A DNA stretch of 64,000 nucleotides, taken from assembly GCA_934167495.1 (NCBI GenBank), contig CAKPKP010000009.1:1-64000 (forward strand), read 5' to 3'. The notes beneath the pieces are model-generated. The model saw only the letters and a list, made by a program, of their open reading frames with translations. It made no database searches and had not been told where the DNA came from. A program made the translations under genes and the position numbers. Shown here piece by piece: positions 34,816 to 43,894 of this stretch (position 1 is the first letter of the stretch; each line of letters opens with the position of its first letter). Source of the stretch: an uncultured Clostridia bacterium (GTDB lineage: Bacteria; Bacillota; Clostridia; TANB77; CAG-508).

Positions 34816-36603
34816 TTACAAATTTTCTTTTATTTCTCTTGCTAATTTTTCATTTATTCCTTTTACTTCTGTCAATTCTTCTATTGTTGCTTCTTTTATT
34901 TTTTTAACACTGCCGAATTTTTTTAATAACTCTTTCTTTTTAGCTGTACCTATTCCATTTATACCATCTAATGCTGATTTTGTTATTTCTTTATCTCTTA
35001 CTTTTCTATGGTATTCTATTGCTGTTTTATGAACTTCATCTTGAAAATTAGTTATAAAATTCATTAATTTTTCTGAAATCTCATATTCTTTTCTATCTTC
35101 GTCTATTAAAGCTCTTGTTCTGTGATTATCATCTTTTACCATTCCATACACAGGAATATTTAAATTATAATAATTTACAGCATTTTTTATTGCTCTTATT
35201 TGTGTAATTCCTCCATCAGCCAATATTAAATCTGGTAAAGTTCCAAACCCTGTATTGCTTGGTTCTATTAATGAATGTTTTAATCTTCTTGTTACAACTT
35301 CTTGCATACATTTTGGATCATCTTGTCCTATTGTATTCTTTATTTTAAATCTTCTTGATTTGCTTCTATTTATTTTTCCGTCTATTGCTACACACATTCC
35401 AGCTACAATAAAACTTCCAGATATATTTGATATATCAAAGCTTTCAATTTTTCTTGGAAGTTTTTCTAGTCCTAAAACATCTACAAATTCTGTTAAAATT
35501 TCTGTTTTATCTTTTACTCTATTTTCTAGAGTTATTTTACTATTAAGTTCTGCCATTTCAACAAATTTTAATTTTTCTCCTTTTTGAGGATTCTTTAATT
35601 CTACTTTCTTTCCAGCTTTTTCTTCCAACCATTTTTCAACTGCTAATTTATCATCAATTTCTTCTCTTAACATTATTTTGTTTGGAATGTTTGGATTATC
35701 ATAATAATATTGTTTTATAAAACCAGATAATATATCTTTCTCGTCCATATCTTTTAATTCATCAAAAAAGTAATGTTCTCTTCCAATCATTTTGCTTCCT
35801 CGAACAAAAAATATTTCTATACATACAGATATATCATTTTTATAAAGCCCAATTACATCTATGTTATTTTCTGAAACATTTGAAACTTTTTGTTTTTCTG
35901 TAACTCTTTCTATTGCTATCATTCTATCTCTAATTGCTGCTGCTTTTTCGTATTCTTGCTTTTCAGAAGCTTCATTCATTTCTGCTAACAAATCTTTTTT
36001 TATTTTATCTATTTTTCCATCTAACAACATAACAATTTGTTCTATTTGTTTTTTATATTCTTCTGAAGAAACATATTCCATACAAGGTGCTAGACATTTT
36101 TTTATATGGTAATTTAAACAAGCTCTATCTCTATATTTAAAATTTTTACATTGTCTTATTTGAAATTTCTCTTTTATAAATGATATCATTTCTTTAGCGC
36201 TTCCTACACTTGGATATGGACCAAAATATTTCGCACCATCATTTAAAATTCTTCTAGTCATAAATACTGTTGGATATTTCGATTTAACATCTATTCTTAT
36301 ATATGGGTATGTTTTATCATCTTTTAATAAAACATTAAACTTTGGTCTATTTTTCTTTATAAGATTACATTCCAAAATTAAAGCTTCATCTTCACTGCCA
36401 ACTACTATATATTCAAAATGGTCAATTAAAGAAACCATTTTTTCTATTCTAGTTGTTTTATTATTTTTTCTAAAATATTGCCTTACTCTATTTTTTAATG
36501 AAATAGCTTTTCCAACATAAATTATATTATCGTTCTTATCTTTCATTAAATATACACCAGGTTTATCAGGTAATTTCTTTATTTCAGCCTCAATATCAAA
36601 CAT
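34816..36603 (-). CDS. uvrC: UvrABC excinuclease subunit C
   Basis: A 595-residue protein. The GIY-YIG nuclease domain is at residues 10-95 (PGVYLMKDKNDNIIYVGKA), a UvrB-binding UVR segment near 205-240, the RNase H-like endonuclease domain (SFDISNISG...LILADGG) and the C-terminal tandem HhH (IGTAKKKELLKKFGSVKKIK). It makes both incisions in nucleotide excision repair. The length is normal. Confidence 0.96.
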   Translation of the reverse strand: MFDIEAEIKKLPDKPGVYLMKDKNDNIIYVGKAISLKNRVRQYFRKNNKTTRIEKMVSLIDHFEYIVVGSEDEALILECNLIKKNRPKFNVLLKDDKTYPYIRIDVKSKYPTVFMTRRILNDGAKYFGPYPSVGSAKEMISFIKEKFQIRQCKNFKYRDRACLNYHIKKCLAPCMEYVSSEEYKKQIEQIVMLLDGKIDKIKKDLLAEMNEASEKQEYEKAAAIRDRMIAIERVTEKQKVSNVSENNIDVIGLYKNDISVCIEIFFVRGSKMIGREHYFFDELKDMDEKDILSGFIKQYYYDNPNIPNKIMLREEIDDKLAVEKWLEEKAGKKVELKNPQKGEKLKFVEMAELNSKITLENRVKDKTEILTEFVDVLGLEKLPRKIESFDISNISGSFIVAGMCVAIDGKINRSKSRRFKIKNTIGQDDPKCMQEVVTRRLKHSLIEPSNTGFGTLPDLILADGGITQIRAIKNAVNYYNLNIPVYGMVKDDNHRTRALIDEDRKEYEISEKLMNFITNFQDEVHKTAIEYHRKVRDKEITKSALDGINGIGTAKKKELLKKFGSVKKIKEATIEELTEVKGINEKLAREIKENL

Positions 36604-36730
36604 AAAAATCTCCTCTATCGCTAAATATACATTTATTATATATTATCACTTTCTATCGCAATTTTGAATACTATATATAAATATTGCTTTTTTTTTTTAT
36701 TTATAGTAATATAGTCTAGTATGAAAAATA

Positions 36731-36736
36731 TATAAT
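36731..36736 (+). promoter_or_regulatory. -10 box of the glmS transcript
   Basis: TATAAT 19 nt before the ribozyme's 5' end, placing the start just upstream of the cleavage site. No convincing -35 is visible. Confidence 0.45.
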
Positions 36737-36754
36737 AAAATTTATTTTAATTAA

Positions 36755-36890
36755 GCGCCTGGACAATTTTTTAATTGTTGACGAGGTTAGAATTTATCGA
36801 AATATTCGGCGGATGATTCTATGGCTTGTTACAGCCAAATTTTATTGCAAAAAGTAACAGTGATGTTATAACAAATCAATAGAAAGTAAC
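36755..36890 (+). ncRNA. glmS ribozyme-riboswitch
   Basis: The conserved core is easy to read: AAGCGCC at the start with cleavage between A36754 and G36755, then GACGAGG, TTATCGAAATATTCGGCGGAT, and pairing elements ending near AGAAAGTAAC. On binding glucosamine-6-phosphate this RNA cleaves itself and the downstream mRNA is degraded. It stands 50 nt before glmS, where it is found in Firmicutes. Confidence 0.93.
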
Positions 36891-36939
36891 TATATTTTTT
36901 CATACCTTAAAATATTTTATATGAAAGGAATGAAGATTT

Positions 36940-38778
36940 ATGTGCGGAATAGTTGGGTACATAGGAAACCAAAAAGCAGAACCTATTTTATATAATGGTT
37001 TGCTAAGATTGGAGTATAGAGGGTATGATTCAGCTGGTATATCAACATTAGAAAAAAGCTCTATTGCTACAATAAAAACTAAAGGAAGAGTTCATAATTT
37101 ATTAGAGGAAGAAGACATATCAAAATTAGAAGGTACTATTGGTATTGCTCATACAAGATGGGCAACTCATGGAAAACCATCTAAAATAAATGCTCATCCT
37201 CATATGGATAACAGCAATACTTTTTCTGTTGTTCATAATGGAATTATAGAAAATTATGCTGAATTAAAATCAGAATTAATTAAAAACGGTTATAAGTTCT
37301 TATCTGAAACAGATACTGAAATTATACCAAACTTAATTCATTTTTGTTTTTCAAAAGATGAAAAAACAGATGATTTAAAATTCTTAAGAGCAGTAAAAAA
37401 TGCTTGCTCACAATTAAAAGGAAGTTATGCTATTGAAGTAATATCTTCTTTATATCCAGATAGAATGATTGTTGTAAGAAAAGATAGTCCCTTAGTAATA
37501 GGAAAAGGTGATACAGAAAATTATATAAGTTCAGATATCCCTGCAATACTATCATTTACAAAAGACTTTTATCTTTTAAATGATAATGAATTTGCTGTAC
37601 TTTATAAAACATCAGCAAAATTCTATGACACTGATTTAAATGAAATAAACAAACCTGTTAAAAATATAGCATGGGATGCTGCAGCTGCTGAAAAAGACGG
37701 ATATGAAGATTTCATGTTAAAAGAAATTTTTGAACAACCAAAATCTATTAGAGAAACTATAGGTTCTAGACTTCAAGAAAATAGTGCTTGTAATTTAGAT
37801 GATATTAATTTTTCAAAAGAATATTTATCATCTTTAAATAAAATTTATATAGTTGCATGTGGTACAGCAATGCATGCAGGACTTGTTGGAAAAAACTTAA
37901 TTGAAAAATTATGTAGAATACCTACTGAAGTTGATATAGCATCTGAATTTAGATACAGAGACCCTATTATAGATGATAAAACACTTGCTATATATATAAG
38001 CCAATCTGGAGAGACAGCAGATACTATTGCAGCTTTAAAACTTGCTAAAAGCAAAGGAGCTAAAACACTTGCTATTTCAAATGTTATTGGAAGCTCTATA
38101 ACAAGAGAAGCTGATTACTCAATATATACTCATGCTGGTCCTGAAATAGCAGTTGCATCAACAAAAGCTTATACAGCTCAAGTTGCTCTTATGGCAATAT
38201 TAGCTTTATATATTGCTGAAAAACTAGAAATAAAAAATGATAAAATTTCAGATTTAAAAAAATCTATATTAGAATTACCACAAAAAATAGAAGAAATTTT
38301 AAAAGATACTACACAAATTCAAGAATTTGCAAAAAAAGTATATAAAGAAAAAGATATGTTCTTCTTAGGAAGAGGAGTTGATTATACAGTTGCATTAGAA
38401 GGTTCTTTAAAATTAAAAGAAATATCTTATATACATTCAGAAGCTTATGCTTCTGGAGAATTAAAGCATGGTCCTATTGCTTTAATTGAAAATGACATCA
38501 CTGTTATTTCAATGCTTACAGATCCAGATTTAATAGAAAAATCTATAAGCAATATTCAAGAAGTTATAACTCGTGGAGCTAAAACTTTAATAATTACAAA
38601 TCAAGATTTAGGAGATAAAAAATTTGAATTACAAATAAATATTCCAAAAACTAATCCACTTATCTCTCCTATTTTATCTGTAATTCCTTTACAATTACTA
38701 TCTTATTATATTTCTAAAGAAAAAGGATTAGATGTAGATAAACCAAGAAATCTTGCAAAATCAGTAACTGTTGAATAA
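36940..38778 (+). CDS. glmS: glutamine--fructose-6-phosphate aminotransferase
   Basis: A 612-residue enzyme making glucosamine-6-phosphate for peptidoglycan. Cys2 (MCGIVGYIG) is the glutaminase nucleophile, followed by RLEYRGYDSAG and HTRWATHG. Two SIS isomerase domains follow (SQSGETADTIAALK; SEAYASGELKHGPIALI). It ends KPRNLAKSVTVE, the conserved catalytic tail. AAAGGAATG precedes the ATG. It is controlled by the upstream ribozyme; its transcript probably runs through the palindromic element to the terminator at 39066. Confidence 0.97.
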   Translation: MCGIVGYIGNQKAEPILYNGLLRLEYRGYDSAGISTLEKSSIATIKTKGRVHNLLEEEDISKLEGTIGIAHTRWATHGKPSKINAHPHMDNSNTFSVVHNGIIENYAELKSELIKNGYKFLSETDTEIIPNLIHFCFSKDEKTDDLKFLRAVKNACSQLKGSYAIEVISSLYPDRMIVVRKDSPLVIGKGDTENYISSDIPAILSFTKDFYLLNDNEFAVLYKTSAKFYDTDLNEINKPVKNIAWDAAAAEKDGYEDFMLKEIFEQPKSIRETIGSRLQENSACNLDDINFSKEYLSSLNKIYIVACGTAMHAGLVGKNLIEKLCRIPTEVDIASEFRYRDPIIDDKTLAIYISQSGETADTIAALKLAKSKGAKTLAISNVIGSSITREADYSIYTHAGPEIAVASTKAYTAQVALMAILALYIAEKLEIKNDKISDLKKSILELPQKIEEILKDTTQIQEFAKKVYKEKDMFFLGRGVDYTVALEGSLKLKEISYIHSEAYASGELKHGPIALIENDITVISMLTDPDLIEKSISNIQEVITRGAKTLIITNQDLGDKKFELQINIPKTNPLISPILSVIPLQLLSYYISKEKGLDVDKPRNLAKSVTVE

Positions 38779-38821
38779 ACTAAAAACTTTCTCTGATTAG
38801 CTAAAAACTGCCTGTATCAAT

Positions 38822-38970
38822 AACAATAGTGGGCTAATTAAATTTTTCTACATTTTAATATTCTAGCATTCAGCCCACGTTTAATTGTTCGTGTGCGAAA
38901 TTTGCATATAGCAAATTTCTATACAAGATATTTCAATTATAGGAAGTTCAGAGAACTTTCCTATAATTGA
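38822..38970 (+). repeat. dispersed palindromic element, full copy
   Basis: Hairpin A: AACAATAGTGGGCT (38822-38835) with AGCCCACGTTTAATTGTT. Hairpin B: GAAATTTGC, ATATA, GCAAATTTC. Hairpin C: TCAATTATAGGAAGTTC with GAACTTTCCTATAATTGA around AGA. It is nearly identical, in opposite orientation, to the 46.6-kb copy. It lies in the 3' region of glmS. A weaker, imperfect inverted pair GAAAGCT/AGCTTTC follows at about 38980-39056. Confidence 0.87.
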
Positions 38971-39065
38971 ACAAATCAGAAAGCTAATAAGTTTGTAGTA
39001 TATTATTTAAAGCTCCAAATTATAATTAGTAACAAATTTAAAATATTGAAGCTTTCCTATTATTA

Positions 39066-39103
39066 GATAAAAATGATACCTGTAAAAGGTATCATTTTTT
39101 ATC
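39066..39103. terminator. bidirectional terminator between glmS and the DUF2508 gene
   Basis: GATAAAAATGATACC pairs with GGTATCATTTTTTATC. T runs are present in both reading directions, so it can end both converging transcripts. It overlaps the stop codon of the minus-strand gene. Confidence 0.85.
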
Positions 39104-39380
39104 CCACTCTATCTTCATTTAAATCAATATCTAGTGCTTTTACCATATCTACTGAAAGTTTCTTATCCTTAGCAATTCTTATTAAATAATCTAATTTAGA
39201 TTTTGCTGCTTTTATTTTATATGAATAATAATCAATAAGTTCAGGATCTGCATATCTCATATTTATATGAGCATTATTTAGTTCCATCTTAGATGCAACT
39301 ATACTTCTTATTATATCATCATTTATTTCTTCTTCATTCTTGTCCTTAACTATTTGTTCTCTTAAAAATTCGTTTTGCAT
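39099..39380 (-). CDS. DUF2508 (YaaL-like) protein
   Basis: A 93-residue, mostly helical protein. The family pattern is visible: residues near MRYADPELIDYYSYKIKAAK followed by SKLDYLIRIAK. YaaL-type genes are widespread in Firmicutes, often close to recR and sigma-K processing genes, and have no known function. Here it stands alone between glmS and serS. Confidence 0.75.
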   Translation of the reverse strand: MQNEFLREQIVKDKNEEEINDDIIRSIVASKMELNNAHINMRYADPELIDYYSYKIKAAKSKLDYLIRIAKDKKLSVDMVKALDIDLNEDRVG

Positions 39381-39497
39381 ATTCTCACTTCCTTCATATT
39401 CATAGTATATTCCATAATTGTTAAATTATTCAAATTTAATTGCATTTCTAGGGATTTAGTGATAAAATAATTGAAAAATAATAGGGAGGAATAAAAA

Positions 39498-40781
39498 ATG
39501 TTAGACATTAAATTTTTAAGAGAAAATCCTGATTTAGTTAAAGAAAATATTAAAAAGAAATTTCAAGAACATAAATTAGAATTTGTAGATCAAGTTTTAG
39601 AATTAGATAAAAAAAATAGAGAACTTACTTCAAAAGGCGACGAATTAAGAAAAAATCGTAACTCTTTAAGTACTCAAATAGGCAATTTAATGCGTGAAGG
39701 AAAAAAAGAAGAAGCTGAAGAAATAAAAAAACAAGTAAGCTCTATAAATGAAAGTTTAGTTGAAAATGAGAAACTAGAAGAAGAATACTCTTCTAAAATA
39801 AAAGAATTAATGATGAAAATTCCTAATATGATTCATGAATCAGTTCCAATAGGAAAAGATGATAGCCAAAACGTAGAAGTACAAAAATATGGTGACCCTT
39901 ATGTACCTCCATACGAAATTCCATATCATACAGATATAATGGAAAGCGTAGCTGGTATCGATTTAGATGCTGCACGTAGAGTTGCAGGAAATGGTTTTTA
40001 CTATTTAATGGGAAATATTGCAAGATTACATTCTGCTGTAATTTCATATGCTAGAGATTTTATGATAAATAAAGGATTTACTTACTGCATCCCTCCTTTT
40101 ATGATTAGAAGTGATGTTGTAACTGGTGTTATGAGTTTTGAAGAAATGGATGCCATGATGTATAAAATTGAAGGTGAAGATTTGTATTTAATTGGTACAA
40201 GCGAACATTCTATGATTGGAAAATTTAAAGATCAAATTTTAAAAAAATCTGATTTACCTTATACTCTTACATCTTACTCTCCTTGTTTTAGAAAAGAAAA
40301 AGGAGCTCATGGTATAGAAGAACGTGGTGTTTACCGTATACATCAATTTGAAAAGCAAGAAATGATTGTAATATGTGAGCCTGAAGATAGCTACGAATGG
40401 TACGATAAAATGTGGAGTTATACTGTTGAATTATTTAGAAGTTTAAATGTTCCTGTTCGTACACTTGAATGTTGTAGTGGAGACTTAGCTGATTTAAAAT
40501 CAAAAAGTGTTGATGTTGAGGCTTGGAGTCCAAGACAAAAGAAATATTTTGAAGTTGGAAGTTGTTCAAACCTAACAGATGCTCAAAGTAGAAGATTAGG
40601 AATTCGTATAAAAGGCGAAAAAGGTAATTATTTAGCTCATACTTTAAATAATACTGTTGTTGCCCCACCTCGTATGCTTATTGCTTTAATTGAAAATAAT
40701 TACAATGAAGATGGAAGTATAACAATTCCAGAAGTATTAATACCTTATATGGGTGGATTAGAAAAAATAGAAAAAAAATAA
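39498..40781 (+). CDS. serS: serine--tRNA ligase
   Basis: A 427-residue class II synthetase. The N-terminal long antiparallel coiled coil (about residues 30-100) binds the tRNA long arm. Motif 2 is SPCFRKEKGAHGIEERGVYRIHQF-like and motif 3 is NNTVVAPPRMLIALIEN-like. GGGAGG lies before the ATG. Only 13 bp separate it from engB downstream. No T-box is present upstream, in contrast to valS. Confidence 0.96.
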   Translation: MLDIKFLRENPDLVKENIKKKFQEHKLEFVDQVLELDKKNRELTSKGDELRKNRNSLSTQIGNLMREGKKEEAEEIKKQVSSINESLVENEKLEEEYSSKIKELMMKIPNMIHESVPIGKDDSQNVEVQKYGDPYVPPYEIPYHTDIMESVAGIDLDAARRVAGNGFYYLMGNIARLHSAVISYARDFMINKGFTYCIPPFMIRSDVVTGVMSFEEMDAMMYKIEGEDLYLIGTSEHSMIGKFKDQILKKSDLPYTLTSYSPCFRKEKGAHGIEERGVYRIHQFEKQEMIVICEPEDSYEWYDKMWSYTVELFRSLNVPVRTLECCSGDLADLKSKSVDVEAWSPRQKKYFEVGSCSNLTDAQSRRLGIRIKGEKGNYLAHTLNNTVVAPPRMLIALIENNYNEDGSITIPEVLIPYMGGLEKIEKK

Positions 40782-40794
40782 TTTTGGAGGAATA

Positions 40795-41376
40795 ATGAAA
40801 CTAGAAAATTCAAAGTTTGAAATATCTGCAGTAAGTGAAAAACAATATCCTAAAGGAAATTTACCCGAAGTAGTTTTAGTTGGTAAATCTAATGTTGGTA
40901 AATCTTCTTTTATAAATACTATGCTTGGAAGAAAAAATTTAGCCAGAACTAGTAATACTCCAGGTAAAACTAGACAAATAAATTTCTACAATATTGATAA
41001 TACTTTTTACTTTGTTGATTTACCTGGATATGGATATAGCAAAATGTCCAAAGAAGAACAAGTTAGAGTTGGAAAATTTATTGAAAATTACTTAGAAAAA
41101 AGGCAAAACATATCTCTTATAATATTAGTTTTGGATATACGTCATGAGCCTACAAAAGATGATTATATGATGTATGATTATATTTTAAAAACAAATTTGC
41201 CATTTATAATAATTACAAATAAAGCAGATAAAATTGCAATAACTAAAGTTGACGATGCAAAAAATAAAATAAAGGATTTTCTAGGTATTTCTTACAGTAC
41301 AATTCTTCCTTTTTCTGCTGAAAGAAAAATATATACTGAAGCAATCTGGAATGAAGTTACAAAATTAATCTTATAA
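40795..41376 (+). CDS. engB: ribosome biogenesis GTPase YsxC/EngB
   Basis: A 193-residue GTPase. G1 is GKSNVGKSSFIN, G2/switch includes TPGKTRQINFY, G3 DLPGYGYSKM, G4 TNKADK and G5 FSAER. It helps assemble the 50S subunit. GGAGG is present before the ATG, in an operon with serS, and the transcript ends at the hairpin 41406-41459. Confidence 0.95.
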   Translation: MKLENSKFEISAVSEKQYPKGNLPEVVLVGKSNVGKSSFINTMLGRKNLARTSNTPGKTRQINFYNIDNTFYFVDLPGYGYSKMSKEEQVRVGKFIENYLEKRQNISLIILVLDIRHEPTKDDYMMYDYILKTNLPFIIITNKADKIAITKVDDAKNKIKDFLGISYSTILPFSAERKIYTEAIWNEVTKLIL

Positions 41377-41390
41377 AATTCAATTATCTA

Positions 41391-41419
41391 TTTACAAAAT
41401 TCTACAAATTTGCTATAAT
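41391..41419 (+). promoter_or_regulatory. promoter of cassette 3
   Basis: TTTACA (41391-41396), 17 bp, TATAAT (41414-41419). The -10 box lies inside the left arm of the terminator hairpin that ends the serS-engB transcript. Confidence 0.7.
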
Positions 41420-41459
41420 AGTACTAATTCATGAGAATTTATAGCAAATTTCTTTTTTT
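41406..41459 (+). terminator. terminator of serS-engB overlapping the next promoter
   Basis: AAATTTGCTATAA (41406-41418) and TTATAGCAAATTT (41439-41451) form a 13-bp perfect stem followed by CTTTTTTT. Transcripts starting at the embedded promoter begin after the left arm, so they cannot form the hairpin. Confidence 0.8.
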
Positions 41460-41501
41460 AATTCGATTGAATTAAATTTAATTTTAGGAGGAACATCCAA
41501 C

Positions 41502-41738
41502 ATGATCAGCAAGCAGTATGCAAGAAAACTTCCGAACTATCACAAACTTTCTTTTTCTTCTTATGAAGATGCAGAGAAAGCAGCAACAAAAGTTGCAAGT
41601 GATTTTCCTTCTGCGATAATTAAACGCAGTGAAGATAATCTTTCCATTTTCTTCAGTGCCTTTATTATCCCCCACGGCTACCCTGAAAAAGTAATGGCAT
41701 ACGTTACTGGTAGTCATTCAGAAGCAGCAGAAACCTAA
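41502..41738 (+). CDS. orphan 78-residue protein (cassette 3)
   Basis: A small soluble protein that I do not recognise; it contains FSSYEDAEKAATKVASDFPS and an aromatic FFSAFIIPHGYP segment. No signal peptide is visible. AGGAGG lies upstream of the ATG. Codons (AAG, CTT, GGC, CGC, CCC, GAG) contrast with the flanking engB gene. It is a stand-alone unit with its own promoter and a GC-rich terminator. Confidence 0.7.
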   Translation: MISKQYARKLPNYHKLSFSSYEDAEKAATKVASDFPSAIIKRSEDNLSIFFSAFIIPHGYPEKVMAYVTGSHSEAAET

Positions 41739-41790
41739 TCAAAGTTAATTTGATAGTTTCTACTAATCGGTAGTTTTATTTTCCTCCAAT

Positions 41791-41826
41791 GCACGTCGGC
41801 AATAGTCGGCGTGCGATTTTTTTATT
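41791..41826 (+). terminator. GC-rich terminator of cassette 3
   Basis: GCACGTCGGC (41791-41800), AATA, GTCGGCGTGC (41805-41814): 10 bp including two G-T pairs, followed by a T7 tract. Confidence 0.9.
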
Positions 41827-41900
41827 TAACAATAATTCCTATACCTATACCAAAGTCATTCAAACTTCCTATATTATAAATACATGATACACGTTTGCTC
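41826..41900 (-). repeat. dispersed palindromic element, fragment
   Basis: On the minus strand GTATTTATAATATAGGAAGTTTGAATGACTT corresponds to the hairpin C left arm and loop of the other copies; the right arm has decayed (GGTATAGGTATAGGAATTATT). It follows the cassette-3 terminator directly, as in cassettes 2 and 4. Confidence 0.45.
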
Positions 41901-41950
41901 AAAAAAGGATATTATAAAAATTGCATTTTTACAATTTTCATAATATCCTT
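41901..41950 (-). terminator. terminator of the gltX-DUF951 transcript
   Basis: AAGGATATTATAAAAATTG (41905 onward) pairs with CAATTTTCATAATATCCTT (ending 41950), followed by TTTTTT in the minus direction. Confidence 0.85.
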
Positions 41951-41959
41951 ATCTTTGTA

Positions 41960-42133
41960 TTAAATTTTTTTAGTTATCATTTTTAAAGCTTTTTGCCTTT
42001 CTAATATAACTACATGAGCACATCCCAAGCACTTTAATTTGAAGTCTACACCTACACGAGTTATTTCCCATTCATTGCTTCCACAAGGGTGCTTTTTTTT
42101 AGTTTTTACTATATCCCCTACATTATATTCCAT
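41960..42133 (-). CDS. DUF951 family protein
   Basis: A 57-residue protein encoded by a short frame. It shows the family pattern clearly: VGDIVKTKKKHPCGSNEWEI, then TRVGVDFKLKCLGCAHVVIL. The two Cys positions (CGS and CLGC) suggest metal binding. It follows gltX by 64 bp on the same strand and ends at a strong terminator. The function is unknown; homologues are widespread in Firmicutes. Confidence 0.88.
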   Translation of the reverse strand: MEYNVGDIVKTKKKHPCGSNEWEITRVGVDFKLKCLGCAHVVILERQKALKMITKKI

Positions 42134-42197
42134 ATAAAAAATCCTTTCTTATAATAGCAAATTAACTCGTTTTCATAAAGTATATAATTTAGTTTTA

Positions 42198-43859
42198 TTA
42201 CACTTTATCAATAAATTCTTTAAATCTTTTCTCTACACTTTCTTTTCCTAAAACATTCATTATTTCATATAAATCTGGTGTATTTTGTCTTTTGGTTAAA
42301 ACTACTCTTAATACAGTACTTACATCACCAACATGACCTTTGTATTTATCTGGTTCTTGTTTATATTCTTTAACTTCCTTAGCATATCCTAATTCTCCAG
42401 ATAATTCTTTTATTTTATTAAACCATGTTTCTTTAGTATCATTACTATCAAAATATTTATTTACATATGTTTCTACTATATTTTTTATTTCTTCTTTATC
42501 ATTTATTTTTTGGAAATTATATTCCTCTGCGCTATTAAAAAATTTATCATCAAACATGTATATAATAGAATTTTTTACATCTGACCATTTTGCTATATCT
42601 TTTCTAGGCTTTACATTTCCTCTTTCAATTCCAAAAATTTTTAATGCGTATTCTTTGTCTGCAATTAAATTAGCAAGTTCTTCATCATATTGCTTTGCCC
42701 ATACAGATACATCTGCATATATTTCATCTGCTGTATATTTTGATATAACAGTTTTAGAAACATCTAATAATTTTACCATATCGAATAAAGCACCACTTAC
42801 GCCCATTTTATTTAATTGAAAATCAAATTTATTTATATCTTCTGTTGGATTTTGTTTTCTCCAATTTTCAAAATTTGAATTTGCTATATTCATTAAATAT
42901 TCTATAACAGATTGCTTTGGAATACCTTCTTCTTTATAATAAGAAACTGCAGCTTCTGGGTCTTTTCTTTTACTTAATTTTCTTTTTCCACCGTTCTCTT
43001 CTTTCATTATAGGTGCTATATGTGCATATTTTGGAGCTTTAAATCCTAACATATAAAATAATTGTAAATGAAGAGGAACAGATGCAACCCATTCATCCCC
43101 TCTAATAACTAAAGTAGTTCCCATTAGATGGTCATCTATAGCATGTGCAAAGTGATATGTTGGTAATCCATCTGATTTTATAATAACTATATCTTGATCA
43201 TTTTCAGGAAAATCAATATTTCCTTTTATAACATCATGATGTTTAATTTTTTTATCTGGATTTCCTGGTGATTTTAATCTTATTATGTAAGGATCACCAT
43301 TTTTTATTTTTTCTATTGCCATATCTACTGGCATATTTCTACATTTTGTCCATTTTCCATAGTATCCTGTTCTTTCTTTTGCCTTTTCTTGATTTTCTCT
43401 AATTTTTTCTAATTCTTCACTTGAACAAAAACATGGATATGCCATTCCTTTTTCTATTAAAGATTTAGCATATGCTATATATATATCTTTTCTTTTGGAT
43501 TGAACATATGGTCCATACGCACCTTTATCTTCACCATTACTTTGTACAGTTTCATCTGGTGATAAATCATATTCTTTTAATGATTCTAAAATTTGCTCTA
43601 CACCATTTTCAATTTCTCTTTTTTGATCTGTATCTTCTATTCTAACAAAAAATACTCCTTCTGTTTGATTTGCAACTTTTTTTGCAATTAAACTTTGGTA
43701 AAGTCCTCCTATATGCATAAATCCTGTAGGACTTGGTGCATATCTAGTAACTACAGCACCTTCTTTTAATTCTCTTTTTTTATATTTTTCTTCATAATAT
43801 GATATATCTTTTGCATCTGGAAAAATTAAATTTGCTAAATCTTTATAATCCATTTTCAT
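42198..43859 (-). CDS. gltX: glutamate--tRNA ligase
   Basis: A 553-residue class Ib synthetase. HIGH motif in APSPTGFMHIGGLYQSL (about residue 45), FFVRIEDTDQKRE, and KMSKS equivalent KRKLSKRKDPE. It is longer than the usual ~490-residue GluRS, with an N-terminal extension of about 35 residues; this subtype is common in Clostridia. I start it at ATG 43859 behind AAAGGA instead of the TTG 43862. It is 32 bp downstream of rnj. GlnRS is less likely because the family there has different motifs around HIGH. Confidence 0.92.
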   Translation of the reverse strand: MKMDYKDLANLIFPDAKDISYYEEKYKKRELKEGAVVTRYAPSPTGFMHIGGLYQSLIAKKVANQTEGVFFVRIEDTDQKREIENGVEQILESLKEYDLSPDETVQSNGEDKGAYGPYVQSKRKDIYIAYAKSLIEKGMAYPCFCSSEELEKIRENQEKAKERTGYYGKWTKCRNMPVDMAIEKIKNGDPYIIRLKSPGNPDKKIKHHDVIKGNIDFPENDQDIVIIKSDGLPTYHFAHAIDDHLMGTTLVIRGDEWVASVPLHLQLFYMLGFKAPKYAHIAPIMKEENGGKRKLSKRKDPEAAVSYYKEEGIPKQSVIEYLMNIANSNFENWRKQNPTEDINKFDFQLNKMGVSGALFDMVKLLDVSKTVISKYTADEIYADVSVWAKQYDEELANLIADKEYALKIFGIERGNVKPRKDIAKWSDVKNSIIYMFDDKFFNSAEEYNFQKINDKEEIKNIVETYVNKYFDSNDTKETWFNKIKELSGELGYAKEVKEYKQEPDKYKGHVGDVSTVLRVVLTKRQNTPDLYEIMNVLGKESVEKRFKEFIDKV

Positions 43860-43894
43860 CAAATTCCTTTCATATATTATTTCTTTTTATTTCC

